NCBI GenBank assembly: GCA_946415665.1
Contig: CAMKTI010000041.1
Coordinates: 1-13,181, forward strand
Direction of reading: 5' to 3'
From: an uncultured Clostridia bacterium
GTDB taxonomy: Bacteria > Bacillota > Clostridia > Lachnospirales > CAMVHY01
Length of the DNA stretch: 13,181 bases
The notes below the pieces were generated by a model that saw nothing but the letters and a program-made list of their open reading frames with translations, was not told the origin of the DNA and did no database searches. Positions 1 through 5,445 of the stretch are shown here, piece after piece. Both the position numbers and the translations under genes were made by a program. Numbering within the stretch: position 1 is the stretch's first letter; each line of letters opens with the position of its first letter.

Positions 1-1
1 T

Positions 2-229
2 ATTTTTTCCGCGCTCATTGCTATAATTCACGGATCTATGTTTTGGCTTAGCAAAACCGACGCGAAAAGTTGTAAATGGTTAAAAGATCAACTTACAGAT
101 GCTGATCAAGACAGTCCTGTGGTAGGCATTTGCGGAATCGGTGGATATAAATTAAAAAAAGGAGGCGGTATTAATACCGAATTCGATGAAGAAGACAAAG
201 TTAAAAATAGTGAGAGGACAACAAAATAA
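2..229 (+). CDS. 3' end of an unknown membrane-anchored protein (partial)
   Basis: The frame is open at the left edge of the window and ends at TAA 227-229, giving at least 75 residues. The first residues (IFSALIAIIHGSMFWL) form a hydrophobic stretch that could be the last transmembrane segment of a longer protein. A polar tail follows, with a Gly-rich patch (GICGIGGYKLKKGGG) and then an acidic, lysine-rich end. An ATG at 38 lies in frame, but nothing upstream of it resembles a ribosome-binding site and the frame stays open before it, so I treat this as a truncated gene and not a small one. A terminator hairpin lies about 20 bases downstream. I do not recognise the family. The tail resembles the polar tails of the other unknown proteins here in composition only. 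Confidence 0.6.
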   Translation: MFSALIAIIHGSMFWLSKTDAKSCKWLKDQLTDADQDSPVVGICGIGGYKLKKGGGINTEFDEEDKVKNSERTTK

Positions 230-250
230 TTTGAAGGTTGATAAACATAA

Positions 251-280
251 AAACACAGGTTTTTATACTCGTGTTTTTTT
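251..280 (+). terminator. Rho-independent terminator of the partial first gene
   Basis: AAACAC (251-256) pairs with GTGTTT (271-276) around a 14-base loop, and the 3' arm runs into a T tract ending at 280. The stem is short, but it lies 21 bases after the stop codon and in the right orientation. Confidence 0.65.
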
Positions 281-309
281 GTACGTAAATTAAATATAAA
301 AAAATAAAT

Positions 310-338
310 TTTATGTTTGTTTTCTTGCGTGATATAAT
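310..338 (+). promoter_or_regulatory. Extended -10 promoter of the 298-residue gene
   Basis: TGATATAAT at 330-338 is a perfect extended -10 element (TGn plus TATAAT). The -35 position, 17 bases upstream (310-315, TTTATG), matches the consensus only weakly, as is usual for extended -10 promoters. Transcription would start near 345 and leave a leader of about 55 bases before the gene at 398. Confidence 0.6.
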
Positions 339-397
339 TATTTAGGTCGGTTGTTATTTTTTTATCGACAAAGAAATTTTTTGAGGAGGTTTTTATT

Positions 398-1294
398 GTG
401 ATGGATGAAAAAAATCGAGAGGATGCAGAGAGTTTTTTTCTGGATTCGAAAAATCTTAATCATTTAGATGAAAATTCGGCTGCAGAGCTAAAATCACAAA
501 AAGAGTATAAAGATGTTCAGGAGAAAAGTGAACAAGAATCAAAAGATGATTTTAACAGGGTTTATTATGATACGGATCGCACAAATGTTGCAAATAAAAT
601 GGCTGACAAAAAAAATCAGTATGATGGTATAGAAGAAGACAAAATTCAGCAAGCTAAATATGAAAGCGGTTATTATGATCAAACTACTGCACAATATAAC
701 TTTGTCTCTAACAGAGTGATAAACATTAGTACTTTCCTTCTTAAATACAATCCATCGGAGGATAAAATACAAGCCATAAAATTTGTTTTGAATTTGGAAC
801 ATCCAGAAAATCAGCTTAGTAAAGATGAACGTGCCCAAATTTTAAAAGAGCATCTTGGTTTTGATGATAAAGAAGTTCAAACGGTTCAAAAATTTGAAGA
901 TTATCGTTCGGCCGTTGATAAAAAAGATATTAGCGGGATTTCTGCAGATCAATTTATACAAGATAATGAAAATTATGTTTCGCTGGTTACGAGAAAAACG
1001 GAAGTCAGTGAACAAAATAAAAATATGATTAGAGATAACTTAATAAATTTGCTGAATAACTTACAAAACAATTGGAATTTGATGGTTTTTTCAATCCTTT
1101 ATAATGGCATATCACATTTGTATAACACTCAATTATTTAATCCACTACAAGGAATAAATACCGAAGAATTTAATCGGCAAACAATTATTATAAGTTCTAA
1201 TATGCTGCAAGTAAGACACCAAGATCGTATTCCAAACATGCAATCCGATATTAGTGATTTGAATAATGATTTTAATAATTACAGATCAAGATAA
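398..1294 (+). CDS. Unknown 298-residue hydrophilic protein
   Basis: I do not recognise this protein. A strong Shine-Dalgarno sequence, AGGAGGT (384-390), precedes two adjacent starts, GTG 398 and ATG 401. The GTG has the better spacing, but either is possible. Residues 1-100 are very polar and acidic, rich in Glu, Asp, Lys, Asn and Gln, and probably disordered. Residues about 100-298 look alpha-helical, with regular hydrophobic positions (NISTFLLKY, KIQAIKFVLNLE, NLMVFSILYNGISHLY). There is no signal peptide and no convincing transmembrane helix, so the product is probably cytoplasmic, unless it is exported by a route that needs no N-terminal signal. The gene has its own promoter (330-338) and terminator (1328-1362), so it is monocistronic. 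Its composition resembles that of the unknown proteins at 3382-4305 and 10276-11880, but I can see no clear alignment between them. Confidence 0.75.
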   Translation: MMDEKNREDAESFFLDSKNLNHLDENSAAELKSQKEYKDVQEKSEQESKDDFNRVYYDTDRTNVANKMADKKNQYDGIEEDKIQQAKYESGYYDQTTAQYNFVSNRVINISTFLLKYNPSEDKIQAIKFVLNLEHPENQLSKDERAQILKEHLGFDDKEVQTVQKFEDYRSAVDKKDISGISADQFIQDNENYVSLVTRKTEVSEQNKNMIRDNLINLLNNLQNNWNLMVFSILYNGISHLYNTQLFNPLQGINTEEFNRQTIIISSNMLQVRHQDRIPNMQSDISDLNNDFNNYRSR

Positions 1295-1327
1295 AAATAA
1301 TAAAATAATTTGTTAGTTTATAAAAAC

Positions 1328-1362
1328 AACGCAAGGCAATTTTGTTTTGCGTTATTTTTTTT
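1328..1362 (+). terminator. Rho-independent terminator after the 298-residue gene
   Basis: AACGCAA (1328-1334) pairs perfectly with TTGCGTT (1347-1353) around a 12-base loop, followed by ATTTTTTTT. It lies 34 bases after the stop codon. Confidence 0.8.
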
Positions 1363-1426
1363 GCTTTTAATTCGCTTGAAAGTAATAAACAAATAAAATT
1401 AATGCACCAAATTATTTTGCCATGAG

Positions 1427-1455
1427 TTTACTTAATTATGTTAATGAGATAAAAT
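1427..1455 (+). promoter_or_regulatory. Candidate sigma-A promoter of pdp
   Basis: TTTACT (1427-1432), a 17-base spacer and TAAAAT (1450-1455, five of six) form one candidate. An overlapping alternative is TTGCCA (1417-1422), 17 bases, GTTAAT (1440-1445). I cannot choose between them from sequence. Both place the transcription start close to the palindrome at 1462-1475. Confidence 0.45.
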
Positions 1456-1461
1456 TTAATA

Positions 1462-1475
1462 TGTTTCCGGAAACA
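1462..1475. promoter_or_regulatory. Candidate repressor operator, perfect 14-bp palindrome
   Basis: TGTTTCCGGAAACA is a perfect palindrome with a central CG. It starts 6 bases after the candidate -10 element of pdp, where a bound repressor would block initiation. A central CG flanked by TGT and ACA arms is the general form of LacI/CcpA-family operators (TGTAANCGNTTACA), although two symmetrical positions differ. A lone half-site, GGAAACA, occurs at 1514-1520. The regulator is not in the window and its identity is inference. Confidence 0.4.
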
Positions 1476-1546
1476 AATTGTTTTCATGAAATAAAAATTA
1501 AAATAATTGAGCTGGAAACAAAAAAAAATTTATTTAGGAGCGTGTT

Positions 1547-2851
1547 TTGATAAACATGTTTAACATGGTTGATTTAATTATAAAAAAGCGCGATGGTTTT
1601 GAGTTGTCGCCGGAGGAAATAAAATTTTTTATAAATGGCGCGGTTAATAAATCGATTCCGGATTATCAAATTTCAGCGATGCTTATGGCAATATTTTTAA
1701 AAGGCATGAACGAAGGAGAAACTGCCTGTATAACGAAAGAAATGGTTTATTCAGGAGAAATTTTAGATTTATCAGAAGTTCCGGGAATAAAAGTTGATAA
1801 ACATAGTACAGGTGGAATTGGAGATACGACGACACTTGTTTTGGCGCCGTTGGTTGCAAGTTGTGGTTTGCCTGTTGTAAAAATGTCAGGACGCGGACTT
1901 GGTTTTACAGGCGGAACTCTTGATAAAATGGAATCGATAGGTTTAAAAATAGATTTTAGTATGCAAGAAGCAATAGAAATGGCGAAAAAATCCGGTTTGG
2001 TAGTAATGGGGCAAACTGCAAATTTAGCGCCAGCAGATAAAATTTTATATGCATTGCGGGATGTAACAGGAACGGTCGAAAATATTTCGATGATTGCCGC
2101 AAGTATTATGAGCAAAAAAATAGCAGCCGGAGCAGATGTAATCGTTTTGGATGTAAAATGTGGAAGCGGAGCTTTTATGAAAGATTTTGAATCGGCTAAA
2201 GCTTTGGCAAAAGAAATGGTTGCAATTGGACGAAATGTTGGTAAAAAAGTTGTTGCGTTAATAACAAATATGGATGAGCCATTGGGTTTAAATATCGGAA
2301 ATTGTTTAGAAGCAAAAGAAGCAATCGAAATTTTAAAAGGTGAAAAAACCGGAAGATTACTTGATGTTTCGATTGAGCTCGGATCATATATGTTATTGCT
2401 CGGAAATAAAGTTAAAAGCTTAGAAGAAGCAAAAAAAATGTTGTTGGGGCAGATAAAGAATGGCAAAGGTTACGAAAAATTTTTGGAGTTCGTAAAACAG
2501 CAGTCTAAAAATTTTGATGGTGAATTAAAAATAAAAGAAGCAGCTGTAAAATATTCTGTTAAAGCAAAAAAAGCTGGTTATGTGTATAAAATGAATGCGG
2601 CAGAAATTGGTCGCGCTTCAATTGCAACCGGTGCCGGCAGATTAAAAAAAGATGATGAAATAGATTACACGGCCGGAATTATTATGAAAGTAAAATTAGG
2701 AGATTATGTAAACGAACATGATGAGATTTGTGAAATTCATGCGAGCGATATAGAAAAATGTAAGCGCGCAGAAGAAATTTTATTGAGCGTGATTGATATA
2801 GAAAACGAAAGGCCAAAATTAAGAAGATTGATTTTGGATGTTGTAAATTAA
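1547..2851 (+). CDS. pdp: Pyrimidine-nucleoside phosphorylase
   Basis: Cytoplasmic enzyme (EC 2.4.2.2) that splits uridine, deoxyuridine or thymidine with phosphate into the free base and (deoxy)ribose-1-phosphate, for pyrimidine salvage. Its 434 residues match the family's usual length. The thymidine/pyrimidine phosphorylase signature SGRGLGFTGGTLDKME is at residues 114-129. Phosphate-binding KHST lies at 85-88, and R171, S186 and K190 fall at the base-binding positions known from E. coli thymidine phosphorylase. The C-terminal alpha/beta domain (about 345-434) is complete. I prefer the TTG start at 1547 because AGGAG (1536-1540) lies 6 bases upstream; the in-frame ATG at 1556 would be 15 bases away. 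Starts with MVDLI near residue 7 are typical of the family. The gene stands alone, with its own terminator at 2883-2920. Regulation by the palindrome at 1462-1475 is plausible. Confidence 0.95.
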   Translation: MINMFNMVDLIIKKRDGFELSPEEIKFFINGAVNKSIPDYQISAMLMAIFLKGMNEGETACITKEMVYSGEILDLSEVPGIKVDKHSTGGIGDTTTLVLAPLVASCGLPVVKMSGRGLGFTGGTLDKMESIGLKIDFSMQEAIEMAKKSGLVVMGQTANLAPADKILYALRDVTGTVENISMIAASIMSKKIAAGADVIVLDVKCGSGAFMKDFESAKALAKEMVAIGRNVGKKVVALITNMDEPLGLNIGNCLEAKEAIEILKGEKTGRLLDVSIELGSYMLLLGNKVKSLEEAKKMLLGQIKNGKGYEKFLEFVKQQSKNFDGELKIKEAAVKYSVKAKKAGYVYKMNAAEIGRASIATGAGRLKKDDEIDYTAGIIMKVKLGDYVNEHDEICEIHASDIEKCKRAEEILLSVIDIENERPKLRRLILDVVN

Positions 2852-2882
2852 AATTATTAATTTGTTGTATGGATTTTTGAAC

Positions 2883-2920
2883 TAAAAAACCACACAGAAT
2901 TTAATGTGTGGCTTTTTTAT
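2883..2920. terminator. Bidirectional terminator between convergent genes
   Basis: CCACACA (2890-2896) pairs perfectly with TGTGTGG (2905-2911). A run of A precedes the stem and a run of T follows it, so both strands read a stem plus T tract. It ends pdp on the plus strand. On the minus strand it begins within the stop codon (2917-2919) of the membrane-protein frame, so it serves both genes. Confidence 0.85.
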
Positions 2921-3288
2921 TTGTAATTTAGGTTGGGAGAAAATAAATTACCATTTTTGTCTGTTTCCCCGGTAATATTTTTATCATTTTCAGACATTGG
3001 ATTTAATTCATTTTCATTATCTTTATTTGATTCAGTAATTTTTGATGGATAATTTAAATCTCCAGTACTTATCTGATTAGGTTTTTCATCAATCGTTTTA
3101 TATTTAATTTTATATGCGATGAAAGCAAAACAAAAACAAGGTATAAATGATAATATTGCCAAAAGCCAAAATGCTTTTATAATGCTAAAAATCAAAACGG
3201 AAAAAGCAACAACAGTTAGTGCGTATAAAAAAATTTTTGCTATTAATTTAAGATATAAAATTTTTGTGATCAACTCGATCGAATTCAT
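2917..3288 (-). CDS. Two-helix membrane protein, probably the detached C-terminus of the gene at 3382-4305
   Basis: 123 residues from ATG 3288. Two hydrophobic segments (about residues 14-35, LKLIAKIFLYALTVVAFSVL, and 38-60, IKAFWLLAILSFIPCFCFAF) are joined by a tight turn, and a polar tail of about 60 residues rich in Asn, Asp and Glu follows. I do not recognise the family. No Shine-Dalgarno sequence precedes this ATG (upstream reads CAAAATCAGCCA). Upstream, the same frame stays open for 31 further codons of polar linker (Asn, Glu, Ser-rich) back to TAG 3382-3384, which is exactly the stop codon of the next upstream gene. The simplest reading is that both pieces were once one protein of about 462 residues and that the TAG is a nonsense mutation or a read-through codon. 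If this piece is translated alone, initiation must be weak or coupled to the upstream gene. Confidence 0.5.
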   Translation of the reverse strand: MNSIELITKILYLKLIAKIFLYALTVVAFSVLIFSIIKAFWLLAILSFIPCFCFAFIAYKIKYKTIDEKPNQISTGDLNYPSKITESNKDNENELNPMSENDKNITGETDKNGNLFSPNLNYK

Positions 3289-3381
3289 TGGCTGATTTTG
3301 TAAATTATTTTGGGCGCTACTCGATCTATTTGTGTTAACTTCTTTTTCATTGATTTCATTGATTTTATTCTTTGTATCTGT

Positions 3382-4305
3382 CTATTTCATTTGATTTATT
3401 TGTGATATAATTTTGTCGAGCCACTTCTCATCGAACAGTAATTGTTTTTTTATATCTTCTGTAATCTCGATATTATATTTTTTTATTTCACTACTAAACT
3501 CCGAAACAAATTTATTATAGTTTTCTTTGTATCCATCGAGATTATCATCTTTCAATTTGTCTAAAACAAATCGGTTAAACCACTGAAAATAGTCAATTTC
3601 AAGTTTAATGTCGCCATCACCAGATTTTTTTTCCGGTAAATAAATTTTGATACAATTCTGACCAAGACGCTCAAAAAACAATCCCCTCCAGATATATTTA
3701 TCTTGATTATCGATTTTGCCAAAAAAAGGTTTGAGTTGAGGCATATCTTTATTGATATAAGTGAAAATTTTTTGGAGTATCTCGAGATTTTTAACCGGAT
3801 CGTTCCATAGCGTTAATGTTATGGTGTTATTTAACGCGCACCACAGCAGACAAAAAAAATAACATACCTCATCTCTGTGTATATCTTCTCCGTCTTTTAG
3901 GTCGGATAATTCATAATTTTTCCCAAAAGATAATAGTTTTTCAGCACTGTTGCAATCCAAGCCAAATTTATTCACGCATTCCGAAAGTACATATGGCGAT
4001 AAATTTTTTTGTTGATTTAATTCAAGTATTTTAAATAAATCATCCTCTGAGTTGGATTTAATCAATTTAAGAATAGTCAATATAGATAAATGATCTCCAA
4101 TAGCATTTCGAGGTTTTAAATCGTTTTTGATAAAATCAACAAGCTGATCTAATTTTTTCGACATATCAATTATTTTCTCCTTAAAAGCTTTAAAAAAGAA
4201 ATCCAAATCTGTGCCATAATAATTTATCTCCCAATCATTTTCATGTTTTTTAAAATACCCGTTATAAAATTTTTCAAATTCGTCTTTGTTCACATTTTTA
4301 TTCAC
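3382..4305 (-). CDS. Unknown 307-residue soluble protein, likely N-terminal part of a split gene
   Basis: I do not recognise this protein. It is predicted soluble and helical, with many aromatic residues (NGYFKKHENDWEINYYGTD near the start, IDYFQWFNRFVLDKL near residue 240) and no signal peptide. It starts with GTG at 4305 (another GTG lies four codons later), and no Shine-Dalgarno sequence precedes either. A later ATG (residue 48) has AAGGAG upstream, but at a long spacing of about 12 bases. It ends at TAG 3382, beyond which the frame continues open into the membrane protein at 2917-3288. An IS630-type element is inserted 17 bases upstream of the start, and the best minus-strand promoter (5187-5215) lies beyond that element. 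The gene may therefore be poorly expressed and on its way to becoming a pseudogene. Confidence 0.6.
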   Translation of the reverse strand: MNKNVNKDEFEKFYNGYFKKHENDWEINYYGTDLDFFFKAFKEKIIDMSKKLDQLVDFIKNDLKPRNAIGDHLSILTILKLIKSNSEDDLFKILELNQQKNLSPYVLSECVNKFGLDCNSAEKLLSFGKNYELSDLKDGEDIHRDEVCYFFCLLWCALNNTITLTLWNDPVKNLEILQKIFTYINKDMPQLKPFFGKIDNQDKYIWRGLFFERLGQNCIKIYLPEKKSGDGDIKLEIDYFQWFNRFVLDKLKDDNLDGYKENYNKFVSEFSSEIKKYNIEITEDIKKQLLFDEKWLDKIISQINQMK

Positions 4306-4320
4306 GTTTTCGTTGTTGTG

Positions 4321-4408
4321 GTAAACAACAATGATGATTGCCTATTACAAGAGTTCTAAATGTGGTATTATATACAAAGATCAGAGGAGTGCTATGAGTA
4401 TGAATACA
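4321..4408 (+). repeat. Left 88-bp terminal inverted repeat
   Basis: Matches the reverse complement of 5084-5171 at all but four positions (4336, 4385, 4390, 4397). It begins GTAAACAACAATGAT and ends TATGAATACA. It contains the inward extended -10 sequence TGGTATTAT (4363-4371), the GAGGAG Shine-Dalgarno sequence (4384-4389) and ATG 4394. The repeat therefore runs into the transposase coding sequence. Confidence 0.95.
4363..4371 (+). promoter_or_regulatory. Transposase promoter inside the left terminal repeat
   Basis: TGGTATTAT is an extended -10 element (TGn plus TATTAT, five of six). No good -35 is visible (TATTAC at 4343-4348). Start would be near 4378, only a few bases ahead of the GAGGAG ribosome-binding site. 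An identical copy lies in the right repeat on the minus strand. Confidence 0.45.
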
Positions 4409-5083
4409 AAGAACTTTATAAATCCAAAAGGACTGCTACGCGAAGGCAAGAGAATAGTAAATCAATCTGGCGATACAAAATATATTCTTTGTGTGACTAT
4501 GGTTAACTTTATGTTATAATGCACTGCCATAGCAGCAGAGTTAAGCAACCTGTCTGGAATTCCACAACGGTACACTTTCCGAATGGATCAAAAAGGTTGA
4601 TGAGGAAGGGCTTGAGGCTCTTCGCGCGAAAAAACAACTTGGCAAAAAACCAAAACTCAACAATGAGCAAATGGCAAAAATCAAAGATGCTCTTTTGAAA
4701 CTGGCAGATGAGTCTGGTTACTATATTTGGGCCGGCATAACACTTTCTGATTACATAAAAGAGACATATGATTATGATGTTGAACTAAGTGTCCGCCAGT
4801 GCCAGCGCATTTTCAATAAACTTGGATTTTCACGTATACACCATCAATCACATCCTTCACTGGGAGAAGATAATGAGAAGGCACGTGACGAATATAAAAA
4901 AAATTAAACGACATAAGTAAAATTCCTGGGGCAATAATCACTTTTCAGGACGAAGTTCATTTTATGGCAGAAACAAGTGTGACTTCAATAACGCTCCAAG
5001 CCTAATGTGAAATCATACCCAAGAGGAGATAAGATTTTTTATAGTAGATTTGTAACACTGTCCACTGGAAAGATTTTTATCCA
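4394..5083 (+). pseudogene. IS630-family transposase remnant
   Basis: Starts at ATG 4394 behind GAGGAG. The frame meets TAA at 4517-4519, then continues with AIAAELSNLSGIP, shifts frame near 4562, and resumes as TLSEWIKKVDEEGLEALRAK and GKKPKLNNEQM. The helix-turn-helix/winged-helix part follows (about 4671-4895; LSVRQCQRIFNKLGFSR). This order of HTH, 'EGLEAL' linker and second wing is typical of IS630. At the run of eight A (4896-4903) a -1 shift is needed to reach LNDISKIPGAIITFQDEVHF, where D (4949-4951) is the first catalytic aspartate. A fourth lesion near 4995 shifts to KPNVKSYPRG and VTLSTGKIF. The part carrying the second Asp and Glu is missing, so no active enzyme is possible. Confidence 0.85.
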
Positions 5084-5171
5084 TGTATTCATACACATAG
5101 CCCTCCCCTGATCTTTGTATATAATACCACATTTAGAACTCTTGTAATAGGCAATTATCATTGTTGTTTAC
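5084..5171 (-). repeat. Right 88-bp terminal inverted repeat
   Basis: Inverted copy of 4321-4408 with four mismatches. Because it also carries the TGGTATTAT promoter, a GGGGAGG ribosome-binding site and an ATG, it should fire leftward, antisense to the transposase remnant. Its junction with the remnant at about 5084 interrupts the transposase frame, which suggests that the natural right end was lost and replaced. Confidence 0.93.
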
Positions 5172-5445
5172 TATAGCTATATTTTTATTGTAAAACCAAA
5201 CTTTTTTGAAATCAAACTTGTTTTTCTGGACAGTGTTTACATAAAAAAAATAAAGAACCAAAAACCAAAAATAAAGAGATCTTACTTTGATTTAATTTTT
5301 TTGGTTATAAAAAAACTGATTTACATTCTTGATATGCAATAAAAAAATTATGTATCATGATAATTAAAGTATTTTTTAATGCTAAATTTTTATTTTTTGG
5401 CGGCATAAAAAAATATGAAAAAAAATATTTTTTGGGGGAAAAAAT
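5172..5445 (+). other. Intergenic region ahead of ileS; no T-box found
   Basis: Very A+T-rich, with no gene that I can support. Apart from the minus-strand promoter at 5187-5215 it holds a pure A/T inverted repeat, AAAAAATAT (5408-5416) with ATATTTTTT (5425-5433), directly ahead of the ileS ribosome-binding site. I searched for the T-box consensus TGGNACC and for a terminator in the leader, the usual ileS control in Firmicutes, and found neither. No clear ileS promoter stands out; TTTACA at 5320-5325 lacks a good -10 partner. Confidence 0.5.
5187..5215 (-). promoter_or_regulatory. Minus-strand promoter, probably the original one of the gene at 4305
   Basis: On the minus strand TTGATT (5210-5215) and TACAAT (5187-5192, five of six) are separated by exactly 17 bases. 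Start would be near 5180, inside the stretch just outside the IS630 element. If the element (4324-5168 plus one TA) is removed, this promoter lies only about 35 bases ahead of the GTG start of the minus-strand gene. Confidence 0.45.

Larger units (their letters stand above)
4324..5168 (+). mobile_element. Decayed IS630-family element with fold-back ends
   Basis: An 845-bp element bounded by TA at 4322-4323 and TA at 5169-5170, consistent with the TA target duplication typical of IS630/Tc1-mariner elements. Both ends read AACAACAATGAT inward. Inside are fragments of an IS630-type transposase in several frames, without the second catalytic Asp or the Glu. The terminal inverted repeats are 88 bp, much longer than the roughly 20-35 bp usual for this family. 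The left repeat includes the transposase promoter, ribosome-binding site and first codons, so the right end looks like an inverted duplicate of the left. The interior appears richer in G+C than its surroundings, consistent with an acquired element. It cannot make its own transposase but could in principle be mobilised by a full-length relative. Confidence 0.85.

Noticed and set aside
1747..2466. Long minus-strand ORF (239 codons) inside pdp
   Set aside because: It is the antisense shadow of the conserved pdp frame, has no ribosome-binding site, and its translation shows no domain.
3382..3384. TAG reassigned as a sense codon in this organism
   Set aside because: The carboxypeptidase gene ends in TAG at a sensible family length, and no other gene here needs TAG as sense, so reassignment is not supported.
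4331..4519. 62-codon ORF starting in the left terminal repeat as an independent gene
   Set aside because: Its ATG 4331 lies upstream of the promoter at 4363-4371. From codon 22 it is simply the transposase N-terminus cut by TAA 4517.
5051..5241. TGTAACACTGTCCA inside the IS630 relic and an inverted near-copy, TGTAAACACTGTCCA, at 5227-5241, as ends of a further element
   Set aside because: The first copy lies in transposase coding sequence (VTLSTG). Only about 10 bases match without a gap, which can arise by chance, and no element boundaries or target duplication fit.
5172..5445. T-box riboswitch ahead of ileS
   Set aside because: No TGGNACC motif and no leader terminator or antiterminator pair can be found.
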